From: Periplaneta americana
Lineage: Eukaryota; Arthropoda; Insecta; Blattodea; Blattidae
Reading direction: 5' to 3'
DNA length: 64,000 bases
Assembly: GCF_040183065.1 (NCBI RefSeq)
Contig: NC_091128.1
Coordinates: 177,305,668-177,369,667, forward strand
Shown in pieces: positions 1-11,351 of this stretch; within the stretch, counting starts at the first letter, position 1; every line of letters begins with the position of its first letter. A model generated the notes under the pieces. It was given only the letters and a program-made list of their open reading frames with translations. It was not told where the DNA came from and made no database searches. The translations under genes and the position numbers were made by a program.

Positions 1-150
1 AAATATCTTTGGGGAGACCGAAACGTAGATGGGAGGATAATATTAAAATGGATTTGAAGGAGGTGGGATATGATGATAGAGACTGGATTAATCTTGTTCA
101 GAATAGGGACCGATGGCGGGCTTATGTGAGGGCGGCAATGAACCTTAAGA
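1..150 (+). pseudogene. 3' end of an RTE-like non-LTR retrotransposon ORF
   Basis: The first 148 bases encode the C-terminal end of the reverse-transcriptase polyprotein that recurs at least seven more times in this window. The frame shows RWEDNIKMDLKEVGYDDRDW and then RAYVRAAMN. The copy enters from outside the window and stops where the usual Leu-Arg-Val-Pro-stop would be; the sequence then turns into unrelated DNA without the AAT tail seen on other copies. It shares the variant GACCGAAACGTAGATGG-type spelling with the copy ending near 29.8 kb, so the two belong to one subfamily. It is a dead fragment with no expected function. Confidence 0.85.
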
Positions 151-1103
151 GCCATAACTGGTAACTGATGGAGTTAAGGTCATCAGGCTTTCTAAAATTA
201 AATTTGAAAAAGAGGGGCGTAAAGATGAAGAACGACTTGAAGATAAACTTGATAACGGCGAATAAGAAAGGCAGTAGGAAGCGACAGGAGAAAAGAAAAC
301 GCATGAAGAAGGAGAAAGGGACAGGGAAGTAAGAGAAACGGAACGCGATGTTGATATTGATAAAAGTAGAGGACGCAGTCGATGTTAATACCGCTGATTA
401 GGAGCAAGAAAGCGCCGGCCTGGAGATTCATGGGGAGTTGATGGGGGCGCCCGCAGTAATTTCCAGCCCTCTGGCATTAACGGCCGCCCCTCTCGGTACT
501 TTTAATCCCTCGAATTCCGAACTCTCCGCCTCGAGTCCCATAAACGTCAGCAGACTCCGCAGCTCTCAGCCTGGCAGTCCGATCTTTATTTAGGTTATGG
601 TTACCATAAATCTTTGATTTACGACTCTGTGTATTCTGGGCTCCATACAGGTCCCACTGATTGACAGGCTCGGCTCGAAGTCGCGATGTTTTGATTTGAG
701 TCCAATGACTTATTGACCCCTATTTCGCTTCAAGTCGTAAAAGTTCCGTTCCCAAGTAAAGGGCGAGTGGTATCCTATGTCACGGCGCATTTCTGTGTTC
801 CCAGGTCACCTTTACTCTTTCTCCTGACCTATGCTCCCAGCTTGCTCTCCGGTGGTCTAGCAGTGATCGTACCTACCCCTCAACCGAAGTAAGTGTCCAT
901 AACTGATAACTCTAGGCCAGAATTTTTTATTACTACAACTTCTTTCAACTGCAATTCAGAAAACATCGATAGTCATTCAAAAAGCAACAATTGTATTTCG
1001 GATTAATCAAGTGAATTTCAGAATAGGTCACACGTAATTCAGGTAGTGCAACTGAAACTCACAAAAATTAATTTTATTTTATTTCAGAGAATGTAGATTG
1101 TAA
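151..1103. other. No gene recognised; purine-rich then moderate-GC unique sequence
   Basis: Bases 200-360 are strongly purine-rich (GAAG/AAGGAGAAAGG type). Bases 440-890 have higher GC than most of the window, with several CpGs. Bases 900-1100 return to AT-rich DNA. Open frames are under 80 codons and match nothing I recognise. Confidence 0.4.
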
Positions 1104-2336
1104 TCTATACTAATAATAAATCTGTAGCCGAAATTTTTCTGGTAATTTTCGATTTTCCAAAAATAATTGGCCCTAACATATATAATTAACCACCCTGAAA
1201 CCGAAAATCGCTTTTTTGACATTTTTGTTTGTATGTCTGTCTGTATTTTTGTTACCTTTTCACGCGATAATGTCTGAACGGATTTCGATGAAAATTGGAA
1301 TATTAATTAAGTTCGATGTAACTTAGATTTTAGGCTATATGGCATTCAAAATACATTATTTAAAAGGGGGTTATAAGGGGGCCTGAATTAAATAAATCGA
1401 AGTATCTCGCTTATTATTGATTTTTGTGAAAAGCGTTACATAACAAAAGTTTCTTTAAAAATAATTTGCGATAAGTTTTATTCCTTGAAAAATTTTGATA
1501 GGACTGATACTTAATGAGATAAATGAGTTTTAAAATTAAAATAATTGCCATCTAAGGCCGTGTAATGAATTAAAAAACAAATGACTTCGTCTATAAGGGG
1601 CCTTGGACAGCAACAATCGAAAGCTATGAAAGATAGCCTACAGAGAATGTTTCTGTGTTTGTATGAAGTAATATCGGAAGATAAATTAACCGATTTGTAT
1701 AATTAATTATTATTTCACCATTGGAAAGTGTAGTTTGTCTAGATGGACATGATGCTATAATGTTATTACAGTAACTTCTGATATAATATAATATAATATA
1801 ATATAATATAATATAATATAATATAATATAATATAATATAATATAATATAATATAATATAATATAATATAATATAATATAATATAATATAATATAATATA
1901 ATATAATATTATATTATATTATATAATTTAAGTTATTTGAAGGGTTCAGAACCATAGTGGGCCAAACGCCATTTACTGAATACGTAGAAAACAAGGGTTA
2001 AAATTAAGTTATTACCATAATTCAATGGAAACCTATAACAAGTAAAATAAAATATACACATTAAATCTAAATGATGTCAATCTTCATTAAACTATGGTTG
2101 CATGTAATAAAAATTAAGAAACATGTTAAAGGAATTGCCATTGCACCAAATGAGTGTCTCTGGACCAAAATGATCGCATTTTGATTATTTGGATGCAATT
2201 TAAATTAAGTAACATATTAAAGGATTTATCCTTCTATCAAACACGAATGTTCCCTGGATCAAATGTCCTATTTTAATTATGTAATTACTTTATATTTATT
2301 TCTAACGGGTGCAGCGGAGCGCACGGGTACGGCTAA
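1104..2336 (+). mobile_element. Non-autonomous Helitron, family 1, copy 1
   Basis: The element starts with TC (TCTATACTAATAATAAATC) and ends in CTAA. A GC-rich terminal hairpin (outer stem GTGC...GCAC around GCGGAG, 2310-2323) lies about 10 bases before the end. It sits between an A and a T with no target duplication. These are the established hallmarks of Helitrons. Two other copies with the same ends lie on the minus strand (16812-17872, 41460-42893), and a fourth starts at 62883. Shared internal text includes a stretch near 1945 about 'gggccaaacgccatttactg'. No Rep/helicase frame is present, so it must have been mobilised in trans. It carries a private TATAA array. Confidence 0.85.
1776..1925. 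repeat. (TATAA)n pentanucleotide array inside a Helitron
   Basis: About 150 bases of almost perfect TATAA repeats turn into ATATT-type repeats at the right edge, so the last part is a short inverted copy. Sister Helitron copies lack the array, so it expanded after this insertion. Confidence 0.9.
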
Positions 2337-2426
2337 TTCAGAAATAAATTGCGACTGAGATTAATAAATCATCTAATGTAACTTTATTCAGATTGTGCAA
2401 AAAAAAAAAAAATGAAATTGTAAGGG

Positions 2427-2505
2427 AGTCATTTGTTTGGTAGTCATGGCAACTGGCTCTTTCGTTTATGTTATTGTATTACAGTTTAAATGTTAACGTA
2501 AAACG
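2427..2505. repeat. Left copy of a ~79-bp direct repeat flanking a Helitron
   Basis: This stretch (starting GTCATTTGTTTGGTAGTCAT) recurs at 4247-4325 with only a few substitutions. The two copies bracket the Helitron at 2525-4233. Helitrons do not make target duplications, so the repeat needs another explanation. Confidence 0.85.
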
Positions 2506-2524
2506 TGTGATATTTATATTTAGA

Positions 2525-4233
2525 CTAGTGGCTTGTGCAGCAAATGCTGCAAACTAAGTCCATAAGAAGTTCAAATAAACATTTTTCGGATTTATTTTCA
2601 ATGAAGAATACCAGACATTCTGAAAGTTATTTGCTTCCGTAATAATGAAACATACTCCCTCTGAATGGTTTTTTTTTATGCCAAATACTTTTCCTTGAAC
2701 CTATCCGTCTTCAGTTCTTGAGTTTCAATGCGAAATCGCAAGTAACAATGTCAGGATGATCAGCGAGTTTTTGATGTGGGAGTAATGCAGTAGCTATTTC
2801 AGGTCATTGCTGATTGTATGTGAAAGTTAAGAAAATGTAAGGTTTGTCATGCTTTGAACAAAAGACTTAGCATCTTGGTATAGCTGCTGCATGTTTCGTG
2901 AACTACCCTGAAATGTAGAGGGCAGAATCACTTTTTCCCACTAAGAGATCTTCCTGAGGTGATCAAGAGACTACAAAATCTTGTAGGCCTCTTATTTTAT
3001 CAATAAGTAATACCTTTTGGTCTTTTCTTATGAATTGTAATATTTGCGCTTCTTCCAGACAATACTGATCTATCAAATACTACTGGATTAATTTATGTAA
3101 CAAAGAATGTTATTTCGTATATTTTCTGTAATATAGAGTGTTGTGAGGAATTTATTGCTGATATGTGGAAAATGAAGCGAATGATATGTCAGGTTGTAGA
3201 ATCTTTTATGCGCCTAAATAAAATTGGTCCTCGTAAATCGTTAGCAGTTTCAGTGTTTCATTTGTTGCTGGTTGCTGGAAATAAACTTACTCATCACGGT
3301 AGCAAGAAGTGAAATGGCATGCTATTTTCCCTACGACAAAATATGCTTGGCAGCGATCACAAATCTAATCGATTAAACCAAAGAAATATGAAATTAATTT
3401 TGATGTAGTTTAGAGACGCAGCTAAAATAGGAAGCATGACTCAATTACTACCAAGGAAAATTAGAGACTCAGACATAGAAATATCTATATCACACCGCCA
3501 TTAAATATATGAAAAAGACCCACACCACTTGATTAATAACTATAAAAGTATTTCATTTTTAATAACAGTATTGTAACTTACGTAAGTTTTATAGTTTTCA
3601 GTAACATATATATAGTCGTTACTCAGTAAATTATAGAAATGAAGATCTAATAGAAAATATTCTTTCTCTGTGTCTACTTACATAAAGCCCCAAAAGGTTT
3701 CACTTTCATATCATCACTATAGCATTATGTGTTGCATTAACTACAATAATATTTTATTTTAATGGTAATGATGTCATCAAACATTCTTAAGTTTTGTAGT
3801 TCTTAATATCCAATACACAGCTGTACTCGGAAAACTACAGACCAGAGAATCACACTTGTAAATTATTTTTATACGTTATCAAAAAATTGCACAAATGAAG
3901 ATCGACATATTGGCATTATGATGTGAAAGAATCTGAGCCATCTGAACTATAAGTATGTCAGCAATCCTGTAGGTCATGACCTTCGTGTAATAGCCTACTG
4001 TTTATTGTAGTGTCTGTTTTGTTTTATTCTGAAATGCAATTAATTAGTTCTCAAAACTGACGAAAGATGGATTTTGGAAAATAGGAAAATGATGTAGGAA
4101 AATTGACATTTCACTGAAAACTACTATTTTTCTGAAAAACTTTGGGTTCCAAGCTTCAAAATGAGGGGTCATTTATTAAAATCCGTTCAGCCGTTTTCCC
4201 GTAATTTCCATTACCAGTTAAAATTATATAAGA
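2525..4233 (-). mobile_element. Helitron-like element, family 2
   Basis: On the minus strand it begins TCTTATATAATTTTAACTGG and ends with a hairpin GCAGCA-TT-TGCTGC, then ACAAGCCA and CTAG, flanked by A at the 5' side and T at the 3' side. These ends follow the Helitron rules but differ from family 1. The subterminal phrase about a reverse-complemented 'ccgttcagccgttttcccg' resembles family 1 in style only. The interior is AT-rich with no frame over 60 codons. The family assignment rests on the ends alone, because no second copy is present in the window. Confidence 0.6.
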
Positions 4234-4246
4234 TGATGTTTTATAG

Positions 4247-4325
4247 AGTCATTTGTTTGGTAGTCATGACAACTGGCTGTTTCGTTTATGTTATTGTACT
4301 ACAGTTTAAATGTTAATGTAAAAAG
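4247..4325. repeat. Right copy of the ~79-bp direct repeat
   Basis: Partner of 2427-2505. It starts 14 bases beyond the Helitron 5' terminus. Confidence 0.85.
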
Positions 4326-4857
4326 TTTAATAGATTTGGAATTTATAGATGATGTTTTCTGAATTGTAATTGATATTTTCTGAATTACGTCTTATTCTTT
4401 CTGATTCACAGCTGAAAACCGTTTACAATGACACAACAATCATCAGTTCTATCCCAGACTACAGCATGTTTAGCCTGCTCTAGATCTCCAGAGATGATCC
4501 ACAGGATGAATTTAGGCCGCAGGACTTTCCGAGGAAGCAGGTACGTTGATGATAATTACTATCGGGAGAAACGAAAAGCTGATGAGTCTGTAAAAAGCGT
4601 TAAATTGGAATCCTTGTTTCAATTACATCACAAGGTAACAACAGACTTCCGCTAATAGGCCTTTCAACCACGCTTACATCTTGACACGCAGCCATTTTGT
4701 CGTTATCAGGATGTAGATCACGTATTGTTACCAGGACGGTCTAAAACCAATTACCCCTGGCCTTAAGACTAATTATTCACTGAATATCTGAAATACTTTC
4801 AAATTAGCTTTTAACATTTCTAGTGACTAGTAAATACAGTAAGAAACGAATCATAAT
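4326..4857. other. No gene recognised
   Basis: Unique AT-rich sequence. A 75-codon frame at 4428-4655 (+) is the best open stretch. It has no recognisable motif, and there is no clear splice or promoter context. Confidence 0.35.
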
Positions 4858-5655
4858 TTATTTCTTTGTTTATTCATTTATTTGTTTATTTATTAGTTTG
4901 TTTAATCTTTGTCAGCTTATTTATTTATTTGCCTACTTATTAGTTTATTTATATATTGATTAGTTTGTTTTGTCGTTTATTAATTTGTTAGTTGTCTTAT
5001 TTATTATTTATTTATTGATTTGTTTATCAGTTTGTTTATTCATTTGCCAGACTTTTTTATTACTCTATTTATTTAATAGTTTCTTTATTCCTTTTCAGAG
5101 TACTTATTTGTTCATTTATTTAATTATTTAATTATTTATCTACTTATTAGTTTATTTATATATTGATTAGTATGTTTTATCGTTTATTCATATGTTAGTT
5201 GTCTTTTTTATTATTTATTTATTGATTTGTTTATTATGTAGTTTATTCATTTGCCAGTCTTTTTATTACTTTTTTTCTTTATTAGTTTATTTGCTTTTTC
5301 ACTTATTTATTTCTCTATTTATTTATTTATTAGTTCATTTATATATTGATTAGTTTGTTTTTTCGTTTATTCATTTGTTAGTTGTCTTATTTATTACTTT
5401 ATTTGTTTATTAGTTTGTTTATTCATTTGCCAGTATTTTTATTACTTTGTTTGTTTATTTATTAGTTTATTTATTAATTTATTTATTTGTCTAATTATTA
5501 GTTTATTTATATATTGATTAGTTTGTTCATTCGGTTATTCATTTGTTAGTTGACTTATTTATTACTTTATTTATTGATTTGTTTATTATATTGTTTATTC
5601 ATTTGCCAGTCTTCTTTATTACTTTGTTTCTTTATTAGTTTATTTGTTTATTCAC

Positions 5656-5702
<47 letters not shown>

Positions 5703-5745
5703 TGTATTTCTTTATTCTCATTTTGTATTTACGTACTTCGGCAAT
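4858..5745. repeat. TTTA-rich array with ~185-bp higher-order repeats
   Basis: Imperfect TTTA/TTTG units form a higher-order unit recognisable by 'gttagttgtcttattta', 'catttgccag' and 'tatattgattagt'. These markers recur four times at spacings of about 175-195 bases. The array ends in a pure TTTA run near 5650-5700. Frames through it are repeat artefacts. Confidence 0.85.
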
Positions 5746-6390
5746 ACATTGTATAGACAGACATAGTCCATTTTTGCCAAGCAGTTGACATTAAGAAAAT
5801 AACATATTTCAAAAAATCTATTAAATACATTAAACAAACCTCAACATATTAAATATTAAAACATAAAATTAAGCTAAATGAATTTACACTTGAATACGTG
5901 TGTTGTGTGTAATGTTTCTGCGTAGCTAATATGAAATAGCTGTATTTTGAAACTGAAATTAAAAATATCTGACTAACAGAAGGTTCGGACAATTTGTTGG
6001 TCGCTTATCATTCACGTCATGCTCACGTCGGTGTCCACAACAAAGGGGTGGGTGCCTCCTTCAATAATTGTCAGCATCTAATAGTTTTCTTAGTCGTCCG
6101 CCCAGGTTCATTTTTATGCTAATGCCAGCAGTAAACACACAGCTCGCACCTTCCAGGAAAAAAGTTGAATACAGGACTACTTAATGTTGATTAGGGACAA
6201 ATTACCGCTCATTTAATTCATACTTTTATCAACGTTCCATTAAGAATTGGTGTAAAATTCTGACCAATCTTTTCTTCATTAATTTTATGATAAAAATTAA
6301 ACGCAGCACAGAAGATAGAGGGTAGCTTCTTCAGTTCTGGATCTGAATCTGCATAAATACTCGTACTTTGTTAAGGGAACGGCTGTCAGA
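5746..6390. other. No gene recognised
   Basis: Unique AT-rich sequence with no long frame and no repeat partner in the window. Confidence 0.35.
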
Positions 6391-8148
6391 ATTTCTACTA
6401 AACTATTGGACGGATTTTGTTCATATTCAGTATCTACGAGTCAATTTATCAGGGAATGATGTACATGAAATATAATAATTTTAGTACTAGTCTGTCTGTG
6501 TACAGCGATTTCTACTAAACTATTGGACGGATTTTGTTCATATTCAGTATCTACGAGTCAATTTATCAGGGAATGATGTACATGAAATATAATAATTTTA
6601 GTACTAGTCTGTCTGTGTACAGCGATTTCTACTGAACTATTGGACGGACTTTGTTCATATTCAGTATCTACGAGTCAATTTATCAGGGAATGATGTACAT
6701 GAAATATAATAATTTTAGTACTAGTCTGTCTGCGTACAGCGATTTCTACTAAACTATTGGACGGATTTTGTTCATATTCAGTATCTACGAGTCAATTTAT
6801 CAGGGAATGATGTACATGAAATATAATAATTTTAGTACTAGTCTGTCTGCGTACAGCGATTTCTACTAAACTATTGGACGGATTTTGTTCATATTCAGTA
6901 TCTACGAGTCAATTTATCAGGGAATGATGTACATGAAATATAATAATTTCAGTACTAGTCTGTCTGTGTACAGCGATTTCTACTGAACTATTGGACGGAC
7001 TTTGTTCATATTCAGTATCTACGAGTCAATTTATCAGGGAATGATGTACATGAAATATAATAATTTTAGTACTAGTCTGTCTGTGTACAGCGATTTCTAC
7101 TGAACTATTGGACGGATTTTGTTCATATTCAGTATCTATGAGTCAATTTATCAGGGAATGATGTACATGAAATATAATAATTTTAGTACTAGTCTGTCTG
7201 TGTACAGCGATTTCTACTAAACTATTGGACGGATTTTGTTCATATTCAGTATCTACGAGTCAATTTATCAGGGAATGATGTACATGAAATATAATAATTT
7301 TAGTACTAGTCTGTCTGTGTACAGCGATTTGTACTAAACTATTGGACGGATTTTGTTCATATTCAGTATCTACGAGTCAATTTATCAGGGAATGATGTAC
7401 ATGAAATATAATAATTTTAGTACTAGTCTGTCTGTGTACAGCGATTTCTACTAAACTATTGGACGGATTTTGTTCATATTCAGTATCTACGAGCCAATTT
7501 ATCAGGGAATGATGTACATGAAATATAATAATTTTAGTACTAGTCTGTCTGTGTACAGCGATTTCTACTAAACTATTGGACGGATTTTGTTCATATTCAG
7601 TATCTACGAGTCAATTTATCACGGAATGATGTACATGAAATATAATAATTTTAGTACTAGTCTGTCTGTGTACAGCGATTTCTACTAAAGTATTGGACGG
7701 ATTTTGTTCATATTCAGTATCTACGAGTCAATTTATCAGGGAATGATGTACATGAAATACAATGATTTTAGTACTAGTCTGTCTGTGTACAGCGATTTCT
7801 ACTAAACTATTGGACGGATTTTGTTCATATTCAGTATCTACGAGTCAATTTATCAGGGAATGATGTACATGAAATATAATAATTTTAGTACTAGTCTGTC
7901 TGTGTACAGCGATTTCTACTAAACTATTGGACGGATTTTGTTCATATTCAGTATCTACGAGTCAATTTATCAGGGAATGATGTACATGAAATATAATAAT
8001 TTTAGTACTAGTCTGTCTGTGTACAGCGATTTCTACTGAACTATTGGACGGATTTTGTTCATATTCAGTATCTACGAGTCAATTTATCAGGGAATGATGT
8101 ACATGAAATATAATAATTTTAGTACTAGTCTGTCTGTGTACAGCGATT
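6391..8148. repeat. 117-bp tandem satellite, 15 units
   Basis: The marker ACAGCGATT falls at 6502, 6619, 6736 and so on to 8140, exactly 117 bases apart every time, so no unit has gained or lost a base. Units differ by a handful of substitutions (for example TGAACTATTGGACGGACTT in the units beginning 6619 and 6970, and CTGCGTACAG in two adjacent units). The first unit is preceded by a diverged edge (GGCTGTCAGAATTTCTACT), and the last breaks off in GCGATTCTCTTC. The text 'ctattggacggattttgttc' resembles the 'ctgaacggatttcgatgaaa' phrase of the Helitrons here, so the unit may derive from a Helitron interior. Confidence 0.97.
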
Positions 8149-8805
8149 CTCTTCTCCAGTGTCCATAAACCCAACACTGCCTCCATCTTCGTCGAAATAA
8201 CTGATTCCTGTTAAGTTACAAATCCTGTGCGTTTACAAATGGAGCGGTAACGTCAATTGTGCTACCTTCACGGAATGAACGAAGTATTTTAAATAAAGAA
8301 TGTAAGTTACCCGAACTTAACACAACGGAAATGAAAAATTCTCCGTGACGTTTATTCCATTACTTCGGGAATTGAAAAACCATTTCACGGCATACCAACT
8401 GGCAGCTACAAGGTAATTGTTTTCGCTGATAATTGCTTTGCAAATGGACTCAAACGAATACAGATGTCGGGGTTTAATTTGGGAGAACGTGGAGTAATTG
8501 CAATCAGAAATTATTGATGGAAATATACTGGAGTATTAAGAAACCTTCAATTAGAGGGAACAGGGTCAAATACGTACATCAGTGGAATAAAAGACAAGAA
8601 TGAGAGAACAGCGATAAGCTTATTGTTTAAGTTAAATCCTGCAATTGACCCCAGTACAGATAAAATGTAACTTATTTGATAATGGAGCAATCGATAACTT
8701 AGCTTTTAAATTACTTCTCTAATTACATACAATTCCGTGTAAGAATATTTAAGATATTTCTAAATTCTTTACTTTGATACAATACAGAACTTAAATGACG
8801 ATATA
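8149..8805. other. No gene recognised
   Basis: Unique AT-rich sequence between the satellite and a LINE fragment. No frame is supported. Confidence 0.35.
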
Positions 8806-9267
8806 TTTGATAGATGCGTTGTGTAACTTTCTCCATTCTCCTGTAACTTCATCCCTCTTAGACCCAAATATTTTCCTCAGAATCTTATTCTTAAACATCC
8901 TTAATCTCTGTTCCTCTCTCAGAGTGAGAGTCCAAGTTTCACAACCATACAGAACAACCGGTAATATAACTGTTTTATAATTTCTAACTTTCATATTTTT
9001 TGACAGCAGACTAGATGACAAAAGCTTCTCAACCGAATAATAACAGGCATTTCCCATATATATTCTGTGTTTAATTTCCTCCCGAGTGTCATTTATATTT
9101 GTTACTGTTGTAACATATTTGAATTTTTCCACCTCTTCAAAGGATAAACTTCCAATTTTTATAGTTCCATTTCGTACAATATTCCGATCATGAAACATAA
9201 GTTAATCATATACTTTGTCTTTTCGGGATTTACTTCCAAACCTATGGCTTTACTTGCTTCAAGTAAA

Positions 9268-9642
9268 GGGTGTAATTGATATCTTGTTATTTGAAGTGTT
9301 CTATCAGTGAGGAAGTGTGTTGTGTCAGTGAAGTGTGTAGTGTCAGTGAAGTCTGTTGTGTAAGTGAAGTGTGTTGTGTCAGTAAAGTGGCTGTGCAAAG
9401 TATTTGAACAGTGAAATGGTTAGAAGTGTTAGTGAAATCAGGATAGAATCAGTGCAGTGAGTGAGTTGACAGCGAAATAAGTGTAGTGCCGAAAGGTACT
9501 TGTGCAGGTATGAACCTGTCACACTCGTGGGTCTTAGTTCGAACTTAGGGTTAAGATACAAATTAGATTTACTTTAAACGTTATTTTAAGTGACCATGCT
9601 TCATTTAATTTAGGATGCTCCTTGTTATTATTATTATTATTA

Positions 9643-9681
<39 letters not shown>

Positions 9682-9846
9682 ATTTTTATTAGTTGTGTTT
9701 ATTATTAATTGTCATTATTGAGTGTAATTAGTTACCATTGCCACCGGGTATATACCCATTTGCAGTGTGAATAAATACATACATACATACATACATACAT
9801 ACATACATACATACATACATACATACATACATACATACATACATAG
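9268..9846 (+). mobile_element. Short retroelement (SINE or truncated LINE) with 7-bp target duplication
   Basis: It is inserted in the minus-strand LINE between two copies of AAGTAAA (9261-9267 and 9847-9853). It contains a ~19-bp minisatellite (GTGTTGTGTCAGTGAAG units, 9303-9388), an ATT run (9628-9673) and a terminal stem-loop GGGTATATACCC (9746-9757), followed by TGTGAATAAATACATACATA and a long CATA tail. The last 60 bases match the 3' end of the neighbouring LINE (10751-10800), so the two share a 3' end and presumably the same reverse transcriptase. Confidence 0.8.
9774..9845. repeat. (CATA)n tail
   Basis: About 17 tandem CATA units form the 3' tail of the retroelement just described. 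Confidence 0.95.
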
Positions 9847-9919
9847 AAGTAAAATTTCCTTTTCCCTAATCGTTTCTGGATTTTCTTCTAACATATTCAC
9901 GTCATCCACATAGACAACC

Positions 9920-10360
9920 CTTGTTCGCCCAATTATGGAATATGGAGCAGTAGGTTGGGATCCGTACAGACAAAATCAAATCGATTCAATAGAAAAGGTC
10001 CAACGCAAGGCAGCAAAATATGTCAAAATGGGGAAGGGACATGGTGAAGAGATAGTAAAAGACTTGGGGTGGGAACTTCTCAAATCAAGGCGACGAAAAA
10101 CCAGACTCACCGCATTGTTTAAGACACAAATGGGACACGAAGCATGGACCGACATCAATGCTAGATTAGCAACACCATCATACTTAGGAAGGGCTGATCA
10201 TATTAGAAAGTTTGAATGTAGAAAACAAAGAACGGACGTGGCAAAATTTCCCTTTGTTAACCGCACAATAGTAGACTGGAACAGCTTACCTGCGGCAATC
10301 TTTCAGGGTGGTCCTCTTAAAATCAATACATTTAAGGAAAGGTTGAGAAGATTAGACTGA
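9920..10360 (+). pseudogene. C-terminal end of LINE ORF2 (Jockey/CR1/L2-type)
   Basis: An uninterrupted frame of about 145 codons begins at the insertion junction, so the ATG at 9935 is internal and not a true start. It shows RPIMEYGAVGWDPY and VQRKAAKYV, then the terminal block WNSLPAAIFQGGPLKINTFKERL. This order (LEYG..VWDPY, VQR.AARFV, WNSLP....FK..L) is established for the region downstream of the reverse transcriptase in Jockey/CR1-like elements. The RT domain itself is absent through 5' truncation. The intact frame suggests a fairly young copy. No function is expected. Confidence 0.85.
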
Positions 10361-10384
10361 AAATGTAATTGGAGGTGCAGTGTA

Positions 10385-10552
10385 ATTATTTAAGTTGTCA
10401 TGTAATTAATTGAGTTGATATATAATTAATTAAGGTGATATGTAATTAATTAAGATGATATGTAATTAAGTTGGTATGTAATTAATTAAGGTGATATGTA
10501 ATTAATTAAGGTGACATGTAATTAATTAAGGTGATATGTAATTATCTAAATT
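10385..10552. repeat. ~20-bp minisatellite in LINE 3' UTR
   Basis: About eight units of the type TGTAATTAATTAAGGTGATA, degenerate at both ends. Confidence 0.85.
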
Positions 10553-10872
10553 GGTAATAGTTGGGTGAAATAGAAGTACTTATAAGTTAGATTTACTTTT
10601 GCTTATCGTAGGCATTATTATGGAATAGTTTTTATTTATAGTACTATGTTTATTGCATCTACTATTTATAGATTTAGGTTTATTTCATTTTATTTCATTT
10701 ACGTTTATTTTATTTTATTTGTGTAATTGTAATTATTGTATATTATATATCACTACCACCGGGTGTATACCCAATTGTAGTGTTAATAAATACATACATA
10801 CACACATAATAGTATGATAACTTTGAGACAAGAAGCTAATGTAACCCGTTCAATTCCAAACTCTGTCTCTTA

Positions 10873-11343
10873 TCCTGTTATAGAGTCTATAAAGAAAAAA
10901 AAAACTAAAGTAAAAAATTTAATTTCTTAATCAATAAAAATGTAGGCTTATCCCCTCTGTTAAGACTGTGCAAAGTACTGCCACTTAAACAGATGCTGAA
11001 TTCGCTGTTAGGCTGAGCCATTCATGTACTGCAGGGACATACAAGCGCCGACCAATCAGAGGGCTGCGAGGGGTGAGTAACAATCGCACAAGTCGGATCA
11101 ATGCGGACTGGCGGAGGGTGAAGAATCAGCTTCACGGCCAATTGAAAGGAGTCGCGGCGTATGTCTTGCTGGGGGGAGGCTGTCTTCTATCTCCCCACGT
11201 CCGTGCTTCGAGCACAAATCGCCTCTAACTTTAACTTAAAATCCAAGTCCTTTTTAAAACTCTGAAAACACGTCATCGATATAATTATTATACTAGTGGA
11301 CTAAATGTCTTTGATATCGATAAATTATTTGGTAAAGGCTACA
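10873..11343. other. No gene recognised
   Basis: Unique sequence. Bases 11030-11220 are GC-richer than the surroundings and CpG-containing. No frame of note. Confidence 0.35.
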
Positions 11344-11351
11344 GTATACAC

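Larger units (their letters stand above)
9918..10825 (+). mobile_element. 5'-truncated LINE with short target duplication
   Basis: This insertion in the minus-strand LINE is bounded by AGACAA (9912-9917 and 10826-10831). It carries the C-terminal part of a LINE ORF2, a 3' untranslated region with a ~20-bp minisatellite, and a terminal stem-loop with GGGTGTATACCC followed by AATAAATACATACATACAC. It inserted after the host LINE was in place. Confidence 0.8.
8806..10872 (-). pseudogene. RTE-like LINE fragment, minus strand, split by two nested insertions
   Basis: Three blocks form one reverse-transcriptase fragment read on the minus strand. Block 10826-10872 encodes the stretch before the catalytic box. 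Block 9847-9917 carries the YVDDVN version of the usual YADD box. Block 8806-9267 carries GLEVNPEKTKYMI..., the [14 protein letters not shown] segment and the [18 protein letters not shown] segment. The first insertion (9268-9846) is flanked by AAGTAAA and the second (9918-10825) by AGACAA; removing each with one duplicate restores the order seen in other copies. Ala-to-Val in the catalytic box and several missense changes show decay. The copy is truncated at both ends, ending after KLHN. Confidence 0.88.

Noticed and set aside
5550-5756. 68-codon Leu/Ile/Phe-rich frame resembling a membrane peptide
   Set aside because: Generated by the TTTA array.
6391-8148. Possible CRISPR-like array
   Set aside because: The 117-bp units are contiguous, with no unique spacers, and the DNA is clearly eukaryotic. 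The same applies to the 122-, 70-, 81- and 55-bp arrays.
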